Positions 7,257-14,231 are shown, numbered from the stretch's first letter. The stretch: DNA of 45,223 nt from CAYRQF01 sp964615845 (GCA_964615845.1 CAZTRC010000004.1:1-45223), one strand, 5' to 3'. Program-made: numbers and translations. Notes: a model not told the origin generated them from the sequence alone.

Positions 7257-7772
7257 ATGTCATATATACTATTAATCAATGGACCTGTTTGTGCTGGAAA
7301 ATCAAGTCTTGCAAGAAAGATACTAGAAAACCACACCAATGTTTTTGTTGCATCATTTGACTCAATAAAGAAAAACTTTTCTCAATACACAGATGAAAAA
7401 TATGGAGATATTGTTTTGGAATTATTTTATGTGTCAGCAACAAAAGTTCTAGAAAAAGGAATGTCTATACTCGTGGAGCCCAAACAGGAAAAGATAAATG
7501 AATACAGAGAATTTTTTGGAAACCAAGCCAAAGAAAAAGGGTACACATTTCTTGAAATAAATATAGAAGCTTCTAAAGAAAAAATGCTCGAGAGATTGGA
7601 GCAGCGTGTCAAAGAGGGAAAATCTGTAAATGTGCACACACCCGAAGACCATCAAATAAGGTACGAGCTTTACATTAAGAACAAAAAACATGAAGCCCCC
7701 ACCTACAACACAGACGATCTGTCTGAAATTCAATTATATGAAAAGGTTGTGCGAGATCTTAATTTAAAATAA
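7257..7772 (+). CDS. P-loop kinase-like ATP-binding protein
   Basis: The 171-residue protein starts with a strand and Walker A motif, LLINGPVCAGKSSLARKIL (residues 4-22; P-loop GPVCAGKSS). It then shows a DSIKKNFSQ segment, the strand MSILVEPKQ, the strand FLEINIEASKEKMLERLEQRVKEG (lid-like, rich in Arg and Lys) and a C-terminal helix. The layout fits small kinases of the AAA_33 / zeta-toxin / chloramphenicol phosphotransferase group; the substrate cannot be assigned. The gene is clearly more A+T-rich than its neighbours, like the next gene at 7908, which suggests separate acquisition. A TATCAT box lies six bases before the ATG. Confidence 0.65.
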   Translation: MSYILLINGPVCAGKSSLARKILENHTNVFVASFDSIKKNFSQYTDEKYGDIVLELFYVSATKVLEKGMSILVEPKQEKINEYREFFGNQAKEKGYTFLEINIEASKEKMLERLEQRVKEGKSVNVHTPEDHQIRYELYIKNKKHEAPTYNTDDLSEIQLYEKVVRDLNLK

Positions 7773-7907
7773 AACTAAAATCACTTTTTTAGGAAGGTTG
7801 TTTTAGTACATCTCTCAAGCACTCGAACCAGGTCTCTTTTTGGTGAACCTTCCGGGGATAGAACCAAATGATTCATTGACCAGTAAGGTTATTTTTAATA
7901 CTTTTAC

Positions 7908-8582
7908 TTAAACAATTTGACCCTTCTCGTGAGATTGCATACTTTTTGTAATTTTGGCTATTGTATAATACAACTCAAGTTCTTCTTTTAAGTAATCTAA
8001 ATTTATATATTTTGTAAAGAAAACTCCTAAAAAATCTAAAATATAAGCTTCCGACATATTTTTAATCTCTTCTTCAAAAAGATTATTTTTAAAAGGCTCA
8101 AAGGTGACGACAGCAGTTTTTAGACCATTATCTATAGCTCTATCTGTATAATATTTTCTAAGAGCAAAACATGATCCATGTAAGGATTTTTCGAATTCAC
8201 TTTTTAAAAAAGCTTCTTTTTCGAATGATTTTTGTGCTAATTTTCTAGAATTCTCCTCAGAGAAATCTTTTTTGAAGGAATTTGTTTTATCTTGATACGT
8301 ATCTGATTCTTCATTCCAGAAAGAATTAATTCTTTCTTCTTCTGCGTCAATCAAAGAAGCATACATCATTAAATTTCTATGTGTTACTGCTAATAATGTC
8401 CTAGCGGAACCAAAGTACCCACTATTACTTAACAATAAGGAAGCGTTAATGTCCTGAATTATCCTATTTAAAAAAAGACAAGAAATCTGATCAATAATTT
8501 TTTTCTCATTTAAAAATTTATTATCTTTAAACTTTAAGGCAATTATTTTTAATAGATTTTGGGTTATATTTAGTTTATCCAT
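7908..8582 (-). CDS. Hypothetical helical protein, AT-rich gene
   Basis: The 224-residue product is not recognised. It is predicted to be almost all helical, with no membrane segment or signal peptide. The central part (LLSNSGYFGSARTLLAVTHRNLMMYASLI) resembles all-helical proteins of the HEPN or DUF5677 kind, where an RxxxxH or similar motif matters; here R and H are present in SARTLLAVTHRN, but this is only a hint. A reading frame extends upstream to 8624, but that would run into tRNA-Glu, so the ATG at 8580-8582 (MDKLNITQ) is chosen. It lies directly downstream of tRNA-Glu and may share its transcript. The gene is markedly A+T-rich. Confidence 0.6.
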   Translation of the reverse strand: MDKLNITQNLLKIIALKFKDNKFLNEKKIIDQISCLFLNRIIQDINASLLLSNSGYFGSARTLLAVTHRNLMMYASLIDAEEERINSFWNEESDTYQDKTNSFKKDFSEENSRKLAQKSFEKEAFLKSEFEKSLHGSCFALRKYYTDRAIDNGLKTAVVTFEPFKNNLFEEEIKNMSEAYILDFLGVFFTKYINLDYLKEELELYYTIAKITKSMQSHEKGQIV

Positions 8583-8615
8583 TTTTAGTATGCTTCTCGT
8601 GCTAGCTCTAATTTG

Positions 8616-8687
8616 TGACCTCACGGAGAATCGAACTCCGATTAACGGATTGAAAACCCGCTGTCCTAACCGTTAGACGATGAGGCC
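8616..8687 (-). tRNA. tRNA-Glu (TTC)
   Basis: On the minus strand acceptor GGCCTCA pairs with TGAGGTC, the D arm is GTC/GAC, the anticodon stem GCGGG/TCCGT (with wobble pairs) encloses loop TTTTCAA with anticodon TTC, and the T arm CGGAG/CTCCG encloses TTCGATT. The discriminator is A and no CCA is encoded. Confidence 0.95.
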
Positions 8688-8723
8688 TTTCGACATGGCT
8701 CAAGGCGAGCCAAAATCGGGATT

Positions 8724-8751
8724 AGTATAACATTTTTACTTATTTTGGCAA
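8724..8751 (-). promoter_or_regulatory. Promoter of tRNA-Glu
   Basis: On the minus strand TTGCCA, a 16-base spacer and TATACT lie 36 bases before the tRNA. It abuts the terminator of the upstream leftward gene. Confidence 0.6.
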
Positions 8752-8787
8752 TAAAAGCGAGGGGGCCAGCATTCGTTGCTGGCCCCC
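8752..8787 (-). terminator. Terminator of the leftward orphan gene
   Basis: A perfect 11-bp stem GGGGGCCAGCA/TGCTGGCCCCC with loop of five is followed on the minus strand by tcgcttttatt. Confidence 0.8.
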
Positions 8788-8797
8788 AAACGGTATC

Positions 8798-9208
8798 TCA
8801 CTGCAAGTGGGTTTCATCAAGGGCCTTCTCTATTAGGCTGGCTCTTATGATGTCATCCCGAGTAAATGGCACGACCCTGTCGTCTCCCTCTGGATCCTCT
8901 ACACAAAGTCTAACATCCGGATTGCCGATGACCTTGGGTTCAATGATGGAATAAAGGACCTCGGCCAACTCTTCTTCGCCCATAAAGCAAATCACGAAGA
9001 AAGTTGCTTTTTCATCAAGGTGCAATACCTTGTCTAAATTCTGCAGGACCAGATCCGTGGTTGATTCTTCCAGATCCTCAGCATACAAGATGCGTCCAGA
9101 TGCACAGCCATTCTCGCCATCATCATGAACCAGGGTCCGGTAGGGAACATAGAAGACCTCTTCAGTGCGGTCTTCTGTCGTCGCGAGAATGATCGAAATT
9201 TTCAACAT
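8798..9208 (-). CDS. Hypothetical acidic protein, single-gene cassette
   Basis: The product is about 136 residues from the ATG at 9206-9208 (MLKISIILATTED); an in-frame GTG at 9242-9244 would add 12 residues with no clear benefit. It is acidic and looks globular alpha/beta: strands KISIILATT, EVFYVPYRTLV, ATFFVICFMG and DVRLCVEDP separate helices. There are no membrane segments and no known motif. Like several other genes in 3.7-12.3 kb it is a single-gene unit with its own strong hairpin terminator and a more G+C-rich codon choice. Function unknown. Confidence 0.6.
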   Translation of the reverse strand: MLKISIILATTEDRTEEVFYVPYRTLVHDDGENGCASGRILYAEDLEESTTDLVLQNLDKVLHLDEKATFFVICFMGEEELAEVLYSIIEPKVIGNPDVRLCVEDPEGDDRVVPFTRDDIIRASLIEKALDETHLQ

Positions 9209-9278
9209 GGTTCGCGAGTTTGGAGTTTCGGACGGAAGTGACACAATATTCTAAGCATAGTCTATTCTTAAATCCAGC

Positions 9279-9307
9279 TTGAATCAAGTCCTGTTTTGTT
9301 GTATCCT
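9279..9307 (+). promoter_or_regulatory. Promoter of tRNA-Val
   Basis: TTGAAT (9279-9284), a 17-base spacer and TATCCT (9302-9307) end ten bases before the tRNA. Confidence 0.6.
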
Positions 9308-9317
9308 GTTTCTTATC

Positions 9318-9390
9318 GCGCGGTTAGCTCAGTTGGTAGAGCGACCCCTTGACGTGGGGTAGGCCACAGGTTCGAGTCCTGTATCGCGCA
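9318..9390 (+). tRNA. tRNA-Val (GAC)
   Basis: Acceptor GCGCGGT pairs with ATCGCGC, the D arm is GCTC/GAGC, the anticodon stem ACCCC/GGGGT encloses TTGACGT with anticodon GAC, and the T arm ACAGG/CCTGT encloses TTCGAGT. The discriminator is A with no encoded CCA. Its last 18 bases plus the next base are repeated at 9579-9597 behind a structured insert. Confidence 0.96.
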
Positions 9391-9391
9391 C
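9373..9391 (+). repeat. Direct repeat, copy 1 (3' end of tRNA-Val)
   Basis: The 19 bases cgagtcctgtatcgcgcac cover the T loop and acceptor 3' strand of tRNA-Val and the next base. An identical copy lies at 9579-9597. A broken third copy (tcgagtcct at 9527-9535, then tatcgcgca at 9543-9551) lies between them. Confidence 0.9.
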
Positions 9392-9578
9392 TTGAAGCGA
9401 AGCGCAAAGGGCGCGATAAGGAAGGCAAACTGCTTTGCCTTCCGTCAGGACGAGAAAGCCGGAGCCATGTCGATTTGCGACAGGCGAGGCGGGACCGCGA
9501 CCTTTTGCGAAGCAAAAGAGTTGTGGTCGAGTCCTCAAATTCTATCGCGCAAAATTCCGCTAGGAATTTATGCGTGAC
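9392..9578 (+). ncRNA. Structured tRNA-linked element (candidate non-coding RNA or mini mobile element)
   Basis: No plausible gene lies here, but almost the whole stretch folds. A closing stem joins GCGCGATA (9411-9418) with TATCGCGC (9543-9550). Inside are a perfect 10-bp hairpin (9420-9443), a stem AGGAC (9447-9451) with GTCCT (9531-9535), a hairpin with GTCG/CGAC (9469-9481) flanked by GCC/GGC, a stem GACCGCGA (9493-9500) with TTGTGGTC (9521-9528, with G-T pairs) capped by CTTTTGC/GCAAAAG (9502-9518), and then AAATTCC/GGAATTT (9552-9569). The parts that match tRNA-Val fall at structural joints. Whether it is an RNA product or an inserted element is open. Confidence 0.5.
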
Positions 9579-9597
9579 CGAGTCCTGTATCGCGCAC
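9579..9597 (+). repeat. Direct repeat, copy 2 (tRNA-Val 3' end), next to the rarA stop
   Basis: Identical to 9373-9391. It ends one base before the rarA stop codon (complement of 9598-9600). Removing one repeat and the insert would place tRNA-Val directly against rarA in convergent order, as expected for an ancestral arrangement. Confidence 0.9.
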
Positions 9598-10749
9598 CTA
9601 TTTCTTCCCCTTCCTTTCCTCTTTAAAATAAACCCTTCCTTTCAGTTTCTCCGGCATGAGATCTTCTTTGGTGTATTGTTCGTAGCCTTTGCCATATCCC
9701 AAATTCTTCATTAGTTTGGTCGGAGCGTTCCGGATCTTCATTGGGATCGGGAGATTGCCAAACTTCTTCACGTCTTCGAGAGATTCCATGTAAGCCTCGT
9801 ACACCTTTTTCTCTTTCGGCGCTTTGGAGAGGTAGACGACACCGTGAGCGAGGTTGATACCGCACTCCGGCATGCCGATAGTCTCGACAGCGCGAAAGAC
9901 TTCGTTCGCGACCACGAGCGCTGTCGGCTGAAGCATGCCAATGTCTTCGGAAGCGAAAATGACCATTCTTCTGGCGATGAATTTCGGATCTTCGCCGGCT
10001 TCGAGCATTCGCGAGAGATAGTAGAGAGCCGCGTCCGGTTGGCTTGCACGCATGCTTTTGATAAACGCGGAAATCGTATTGTAATGCTCCTCGCCTTTTT
10101 TGTCGTAACGCAAGAATTTAGATTGAAGAGTGTTTTTCAAATTCTCGAGAGTGATGTCTTTGTAAAGTCCCGCGGTGTTTTCAAGCATGGCGATAGTTTG
10201 GCGCGCGTCGCCGCCTGACATTTCGACTAGCCAATCGGTCGCGTCTTTTTTGAGTTTGAATCCCGATCGTTTGATGATCTTTTTCATATCGTCCTCTTTT
10301 AATTCTTCCATGACAAAGACTCGGCAGCGCGACAGGAGCGCCGGGATGACTTCGAAAGAGGGATTTTCGGTCGTGGCGCCGATGAGGGTCAAGACGCCGC
10401 GCTCGACGTAGGGAAGGAGGAAATCTTGCTGGGCTTTGTTGAAGCGGTGGATCTCGTCGAGGAAGAGGATGCGGGGTCCGAGAAGTGTGCCACGGCCCTC
10501 GAGGATTTTCCGGATGTCGTCCTTGCCGGCGGAGACCGCCGAGAGTTCGTGGTAGTCGGCATTCATTGCTTTAGCGTAGATTCTCGCGAGCGTCGTTTTA
10601 CCAACGCCGGGCGGGCCCCAGAAGATGAAAGAGAAGAGATGCTTCGCCTCGATGGCGACCCGCAAGGGGCCGTTTGGTCCGACCAAATGGCTTTGACCGA
10701 CGAATTCCTTTAAGTTTTTCGGCCGGATTTTTGAGGCGAGAGGTTCCAT
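9598..10749 (-). CDS. rarA: Replication-associated recombination protein A (RarA/MgsA) AAA+ ATPase
   Basis: The 383-residue AAA+ ATPase acts at stalled replication forks. It has Walker A GPPGVGKTT (residues 45-53), Walker B ILFLDEIHRFNKAQQD, sensor 1 LIGATTENPSFEV and the arginine-finger area PALLSRCRVF. The C-terminal tetramer-forming half follows, with FIKSMRASQPDAALYYLSRML, EDIGMLQPTALVVA and the terminal KFGNLPIPMKIRNAPTKLMK block typical of the family. Length is a little below the usual 420-450. A TATAAT box lies six bases before the ATG. It is convergent with tRNA-Val. Confidence 0.95.
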   Translation of the reverse strand: MEPLASKIRPKNLKEFVGQSHLVGPNGPLRVAIEAKHLFSFIFWGPPGVGKTTLARIYAKAMNADYHELSAVSAGKDDIRKILEGRGTLLGPRILFLDEIHRFNKAQQDFLLPYVERGVLTLIGATTENPSFEVIPALLSRCRVFVMEELKEDDMKKIIKRSGFKLKKDATDWLVEMSGGDARQTIAMLENTAGLYKDITLENLKNTLQSKFLRYDKKGEEHYNTISAFIKSMRASQPDAALYYLSRMLEAGEDPKFIARRMVIFASEDIGMLQPTALVVANEVFRAVETIGMPECGINLAHGVVYLSKAPKEKKVYEAYMESLEDVKKFGNLPIPMKIRNAPTKLMKNLGYGKGYEQYTKEDLMPEKLKGRVYFKEERKGKK

Positions 10750-10755
10750 TTCCTG

Positions 10756-10761
10756 ATTATA
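10756..10761 (-). promoter_or_regulatory. -10 box of rarA, leaderless spacing
   Basis: On the minus strand TATAAT is followed by caggaa and the ATG. No good -35 element is seen. Confidence 0.5.
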
Positions 10762-10892
10762 CTCTTTTGGGCGTTTGGGGCGAGGGTGATATTGACGAAA
10801 TTATAGATTTGTACTAGTCTGCAGTTAGAGCTGACCAAGGAGACTACCAAACCAATTTAAGGGGAGGAGAAAAAGCCGAGGCAGTACGAGTC

Positions 10893-11468
10893 ATGATTCC
10901 CGCATCTGTTCGTTTCAATCTTCTAGGAAAACCGTCTGATATTGTTGCAGACGAGATCAGCAAGGCGGCTGGGCGCAAACCCGTCAGGCCGCTAGGAAGC
11001 AGTTCGTGGTCGGTGCGTTTCAGCGGGGTCGGCATCATCGGTATGCCGGAACATTTTATCCCAACTGATTTCTTCAGATGGATCGACCATCATCGTGAGC
11101 TCGTGGATAATGTGACGATGAAAATCTACAATCACACTTATCCGCTTACTAGTCGTTGCGGGTTGTACACCATTGGTGCGGTACGCATCAATCTGTCGAC
11201 CCACAATACCCTGATCACGGGCCCGTCATTCGAAGGGTGCGCACAGGCGTATCGTCAGTTACAGAAATGCGAAAGACCTGACCGATACGATCTCGATGGC
11301 AAGGAGTTTGAGCTCGAGCAAGAACTTCGTCGTCTTCAAGCGAGGAACGCAGAACTCGAACGCGAGAATGCACAGTTACGCCTCAGTTCGACTCCCTATC
11401 TGTCAAAAGGAACGACCACACAAGGCTCTCACCAGATAGAAGATCGTCGAGATCTTTGGCCGGGTTGA
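10893..11468 (+). CDS. Hypothetical protein with C-terminal coiled coil, single-gene cassette
   Basis: The 191-residue protein is not recognised. Residues 1-130 look globular and mixed alpha/beta (SVRFSGVGIIGMPEHFIPTDFF, TMKIYNHTYPL). From about 135 to 160 a heptad-like helix rich in Glu, Leu and Arg (FELEQELRRLQARNAELERE) predicts a coiled coil, so it probably self-associates or binds a partner. The tail is polar. There is no signal peptide. A purine-rich ggggagga lies 25 bases before the ATG, too far for a normal ribosome site. It ends in its own GC-rich terminator and is more G+C-rich than core genes nearby. Confidence 0.55.
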   Translation: MIPASVRFNLLGKPSDIVADEISKAAGRKPVRPLGSSSWSVRFSGVGIIGMPEHFIPTDFFRWIDHHRELVDNVTMKIYNHTYPLTSRCGLYTIGAVRINLSTHNTLITGPSFEGCAQAYRQLQKCERPDRYDLDGKEFELEQELRRLQARNAELERENAQLRLSSTPYLSKGTTTQGSHQIEDRRDLWPG

Positions 11469-11486
11469 TCATTCTCGGTTGAACGC

Positions 11487-11516
11487 AAGAGCCCCGGCGG
11501 CGCCGGGGCTCTTTCT
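11487..11516 (+). terminator. Terminator of the coiled-coil protein gene
   Basis: A 13-bp perfect palindrome AAGAGCCCCGGCG/CGCCGGGGCTCTT with one central base is followed by tctctac. Confidence 0.75.
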
Positions 11517-11528
11517 CTACCTCTAACT

Positions 11529-11609
11529 ATTTTTATGCAACCACATGTAGATGTCTTCGAGCGCACGGACGGCGTCGCCGGCGGCGATGTTGTTTTGATG
11601 ATAGAGGAC
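11529..11609 (-). pseudogene. Orphan 3' fragment of a second trxB copy
   Basis: These 81 bases align without gaps to the end of the intact trxB (13287-13367), with 74 identical. On the minus strand they still read LYHQNNIAAGDAVRALEDI followed by YMWLHKN and stop; the intact gene has D in place of the first A of IAAG. Six of the seven differences are silent. Nothing upstream of the fragment codes for the rest of the enzyme. It is either what remains of a deleted paralogue or a scar of recombination that introduced the 11.6-13.3 kb genes. Confidence 0.85.
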
Positions 11610-11676
11610 CCGAAATCTTTTTGACATTTACTTTTATATGCCGACATGTAATATTAGGCAAAACCCGCGACACACC

Positions 11677-12264
11677 ATGATCATCAACATTACTGGAATC
11701 GACGGGTGCGGTAAAACCACTCAGGTCGATCTGCTCTCTCAGGGCCTTCGGGCAATAGGCCGAGAAGTCTTCGTGAGCAAAGCCTTTGGATATAGCGAGA
11801 AGGCCGTTTACACTGAACTTCTGCCGCAATTCGATCCCGTAGCGCTCATGTTCCTGTTTCAGGCCCTCCACGTCCAACAGCGCGTAGCTGCGCTAAAGGC
11901 TGAAAAAGATGGGCGCATCGTTATCTCCGACAGGTGGGACGATTCCTATCTGGCCTATCACAGGAAATTCGGTCTGCTGTCGGAAAAAGAATCCTTGCGA
12001 ACCGAACTCAACAAGCTGGCTTTTGGCTCCAGGAAGGCGGACTTAACTTTTCTGCTGGACTTGCCCCCCGAACAGGCAGGGGAGAGGATGGGCAGGCGAG
12101 GCAAAAGCTTCCTGGACAGCCATCCGATAAGCCATTTCGAGATAATCCGGAACTCTTTCCTAGAGCTTGCTCAGGAGGAAAATTGGGTAGTCCTGAACGG
12201 CGCCGAAGGGTCGTCCGGCATCTCCAGCCAGATCTTTAGCAGGGTGAAAGCCTTGCTTCCATGA
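11677..12264 (+). CDS. tmk: Thymidylate kinase-like protein
   Basis: The 195-residue protein matches dTMP kinase in order of motifs: P-loop ITGIDGCGKTTQ (residues 5-16; family fEGiDGsGKTTq), the DR motif VISDRWDDSYLAYH (DR at 85-86), and a short Arg-bearing lid ERMGRRGKSFLD, then a C-terminal strand WVVLNGAEG. It would phosphorylate dTMP to dTDP. A longer frame starts at 11638, but MIINITGIDG is the natural beginning for the family. The F-E/P residues of standard Tmk are replaced (NITG), so a related substrate is possible. It is a single-gene cassette with its own terminator, next to two leftward nucleotide-metabolism genes. Confidence 0.78.
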   Translation: MIINITGIDGCGKTTQVDLLSQGLRAIGREVFVSKAFGYSEKAVYTELLPQFDPVALMFLFQALHVQQRVAALKAEKDGRIVISDRWDDSYLAYHRKFGLLSEKESLRTELNKLAFGSRKADLTFLLDLPPEQAGERMGRRGKSFLDSHPISHFEIIRNSFLELAQEENWVVLNGAEGSSGISSQIFSRVKALLP

Positions 12265-12270
12265 GTTTGA

Positions 12271-12300
12271 AAGGTCCCGTCTTACCGGCGGGATCTTTTA
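12271..12300 (+). terminator. Terminator of the thymidylate kinase gene
   Basis: A stem GGTCCCG/CGGGATC (one G-T pair) is flanked by aaa and followed by ttttaatttt. It overlaps the end of the convergent gene at 12298. Confidence 0.7.
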
Positions 12301-12834
12301 ATTTTGGAGAAATTTCGGAATGATGGCATCAAGGTATTCCTGGTAGTCTTTTTTGCTTGCTATATTTCTTTCCTTGAAATACTCAATTAGCGCCATATCT
12401 TCTTCAGACCAGAACCCCTGAGTATTTTTAGCCGACTGAATCACAAACCATAGATCTTTTTGTTCTTCGATGCTTAGATCTTTGTCAAAAAAAAGATAGA
12501 CCGGCATTTTATTTAGAGAGCAAGCGTAGCCCGCTTCCAATATCGTTCCGAAAGATTTTAGATTTATGACTCCGGCAAATATGTCGCTACCTTCTATTTT
12601 CTTTTTGACCATTTGCCAGATTAGGTAGGGAGGAAGGTTTTTAGGCAAATTATTCTCTTGCGAGTTTGGGGGACGCAGGATCCAGTGACCGTTTTTAATG
12701 TGGTCCGCTCTCTTGATCGTTTTCGAGGTGTATATTGCGTAGACATCATCAAATGTCATGTCTTTGCTTATTTCCAAAACGTCTTCTTTGTCTGGATTTG
12801 GAGATAGTCTCCCGGCAAAATAGATCTTTTTCAT
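12298..12834 (-). CDS. Nucleoside 2-deoxyribosyltransferase-like protein
   Basis: The 178-residue protein begins KKIYFAGRL, the family start (v-Y-l-AGp), and has the key block SDIFAGVINLKSFGTILEAGYACSLNKMPVYLFFD (residues 83-117), which matches the d...a.i....D.GT..E.GyA.a.gkPv signature. The Glu of ILEAGYA is the likely catalytic nucleophile position, but the usual Asp before GT is Ser here (SFGT). Family members swap or hydrolyse bases on deoxynucleosides in salvage; some act on nucleotides. It follows the Nudix gene after 12 bases in a leftward group, with a thymidylate kinase convergent to it. Confidence 0.72.
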   Translation of the reverse strand: MKKIYFAGRLSPNPDKEDVLEISKDMTFDDVYAIYTSKTIKRADHIKNGHWILRPPNSQENNLPKNLPPYLIWQMVKKKIEGSDIFAGVINLKSFGTILEAGYACSLNKMPVYLFFDKDLSIEEQKDLWFVIQSAKNTQGFWSEEDMALIEYFKERNIASKKDYQEYLDAIIPKFLQN

Positions 12835-12846
12835 TTATTGGTGCGA

Positions 12847-13269
12847 TTAATCTAAAAATTCTTTCGCCTCTTTGGGGTAAACGGCGATATTCTCTTCTTT
12901 GATATTTTTTATTTCAAACCACTCGGCATATTTTTCATTTTCGCTGTCGAGCACTTTTATCTTGGAGGTATTTTTTATCGAATCTTCAATGATTTCCGCC
13001 GAGTATAGGAAAGTTATTTCATGCCCTGGAATGCCGTTAAATTCAAATACGTTTTCAACCACAGACAGGAGATTTTGGTTTTTTAGGGAGACGCCGAGCT
13101 CTTCTTTGAACTCTCTGTTTAAAGCAGCCAGAGAGGTTTCTCCAAACTCTATGCCGCCGCCAAGAAGACGGAGAAATACTTCGCCTTTTGCCCCATCCTC
13201 TCCCTTTAATGCCAAAATCCTACCGCTATCTTTTATAATCGCTAATGCGTTTGTACGTATATCTTGCAT
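12847..13269 (-). CDS. Nudix hydrolase
   Basis: The 140-residue protein carries a full Nudix box at residues 38-60: GGIEFGETSLAALNREF with KEELGV, fitting G-x5-E-x7-R-E-U-x-E-E-x-G-U. The metal-binding Glu residues are intact. Family members hydrolyse nucleoside diphosphates linked to another group, such as damaged or surplus nucleotides; the substrate cannot be read from the sequence. It lies between trxB (14 bases upstream on its strand) and the deoxyribosyltransferase-like gene, in line with a nucleotide-salvage or sanitation group. Confidence 0.88.
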   Translation of the reverse strand: MQDIRTNALAIIKDSGRILALKGEDGAKGEVFLRLLGGGIEFGETSLAALNREFKEELGVSLKNQNLLSVVENVFEFNGIPGHEITFLYSAEIIEDSIKNTSKIKVLDSENEKYAEWFEIKNIKEENIAVYPKEAKEFLD

Positions 13270-13283
13270 GTTTTAGATCCTCC

Positions 13284-14210
13284 TTAATTTTTATGCAACC
13301 ACATGTAGATATCTTCGAGCGCTCGTACGGCATCGCCGGCGTCAATGTTGTTTTGGTGATAGAGGACGTCGGCGCAATCACCGGCCGCCCAGATACCTGG
13401 AACATTTGTCATCTGTGTACGCGGGTCGGTTTTTACTTGTTTGTATTGATTCATCTCGACGAGACCTTCAGCGAATCCGGTATTCGGGATCTGACCGATC
13501 TCGACGAAGATGCCTTTGACTGGAAGTTCAGTTTCAACGCCATCGACTTTGTATTTTAATCCTGAGACGAATTTATCACCAATTATTTCAGTAATTTCAG
13601 CGTTCATTACGGCTTTGGCTTTCGGATTGGCCAGCACTTTCTCGACAGTGATTTCATCGGCGCGGAATTCGGCTGAGCGCTGGATAATTGTTACAGATGA
13701 ACAGTAGGCGAGAAGCTGGGCAGCGGTCTCGAGAGCAGCATTGCCACCACCGAGGACGGCCACGTCTTGACCAGAGAAAATAGGTCCGTCGCATGATGCG
13801 CAATAAGTTAGACCCTTGTGTTCGAGAGCGTCAGCGCCAGGGATTTTCGAATCAAGTTTTCGGCGGCCGGAGCCGGAAGCGATGAGGACAGCGCGAGTGT
13901 CATAAGAATTGCCCGAGCTAGTCATAACCTTAAAGAAATTACCGCTTTTTTCTAATTTTTCTACGCGTTCTCCCGCAGAAGTCTGCAAGAATTCACCTAC
14001 ATAATAATCAACATGAGATTTCAAGCTTTTGGCTAAGTCGCTTCCAGAGATTTCTGGCGTACCGATCCAGTTATAGATCTTTTCTGACACGACAGATTGC
14101 CCGCCGAATTCTTCGGCAATGAGCATGGTTTTAAGTTGTTTCCTGGCGGCGTAAACAGCCGCAGAAGTTCCGGCGGGCCCGCCGCCGATAATGATTAAAT
14201 CGTAAGTCAT
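13284..14210 (-). CDS. trxB: Thioredoxin-disulfide reductase
   Basis: The 308-residue flavoenzyme passes electrons from NADPH to thioredoxin. It has the FAD dinucleotide loop IIIGGGPAGTSAA (residues 6-18), the redox pair CASC (137-140, in GLTYCASCDGPIF; most relatives have CATC), the NADPH loop VLGGGNAALETA, and the C-terminal FAD motif GIWAAGDCAD. The frame runs on to a GTG at 14240, but MTYDLIIIGGGPAG is the standard start and has TATAAT seven bases before it. The end of the gene is duplicated as a fragment at 11529-11609. Confidence 0.96.
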   Translation of the reverse strand: MTYDLIIIGGGPAGTSAAVYAARKQLKTMLIAEEFGGQSVVSEKIYNWIGTPEISGSDLAKSLKSHVDYYVGEFLQTSAGERVEKLEKSGNFFKVMTSSGNSYDTRAVLIASGSGRRKLDSKIPGADALEHKGLTYCASCDGPIFSGQDVAVLGGGNAALETAAQLLAYCSSVTIIQRSAEFRADEITVEKVLANPKAKAVMNAEITEIIGDKFVSGLKYKVDGVETELPVKGIFVEIGQIPNTGFAEGLVEMNQYKQVKTDPRTQMTNVPGIWAAGDCADVLYHQNNIDAGDAVRALEDIYMWLHKN

Positions 14211-14217
14211 GGATGGA

Positions 14218-14223
14218 ATTATA
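14218..14223 (-). promoter_or_regulatory. -10 box of trxB, leaderless spacing
   Basis: On the minus strand TATAAT is followed by seven bases (tccatcc) and the ATG. Confidence 0.5.
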
Positions 14224-14231
14224 GCATAAAC

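Noticed and set aside
7791..7851. Inverted repeat ggaaggtt/aaccttcc with a ggttcgagtgc-like T-arm motif on the minus strand, possibly a tRNA remnant
   Set aside because: No acceptor or anticodon stem can be folded and the T stem does not pair; an 8-bp inverted repeat at this spacing can be chance.
8583..8624. N-terminal extension of the hypothetical protein at 7908
   Set aside because: It would run into tRNA-Glu; the internal ATG at 8580-8582 is adequate.
9349..9714. Plus-strand open frames across tRNA-Val, the structured element and rarA
   Set aside because: They overlap the tRNA and the 3' end of rarA and encode no sensible protein; the region shows RNA-like pairing instead.
10792..10820. 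Promoter TTGACG ... TAGTCT before the gene at 10893
   Set aside because: The -10 match is weak at 17-base spacing; the true start of this transcript cannot be placed.
11621..11652. Promoter TTGACA ... TGTAAT before the thymidylate kinase gene
   Set aside because: The spacer would be 20 bases; the TTGACA is perfect but no -10 box stands at 16-18 bases, so it is not listed as a feature.
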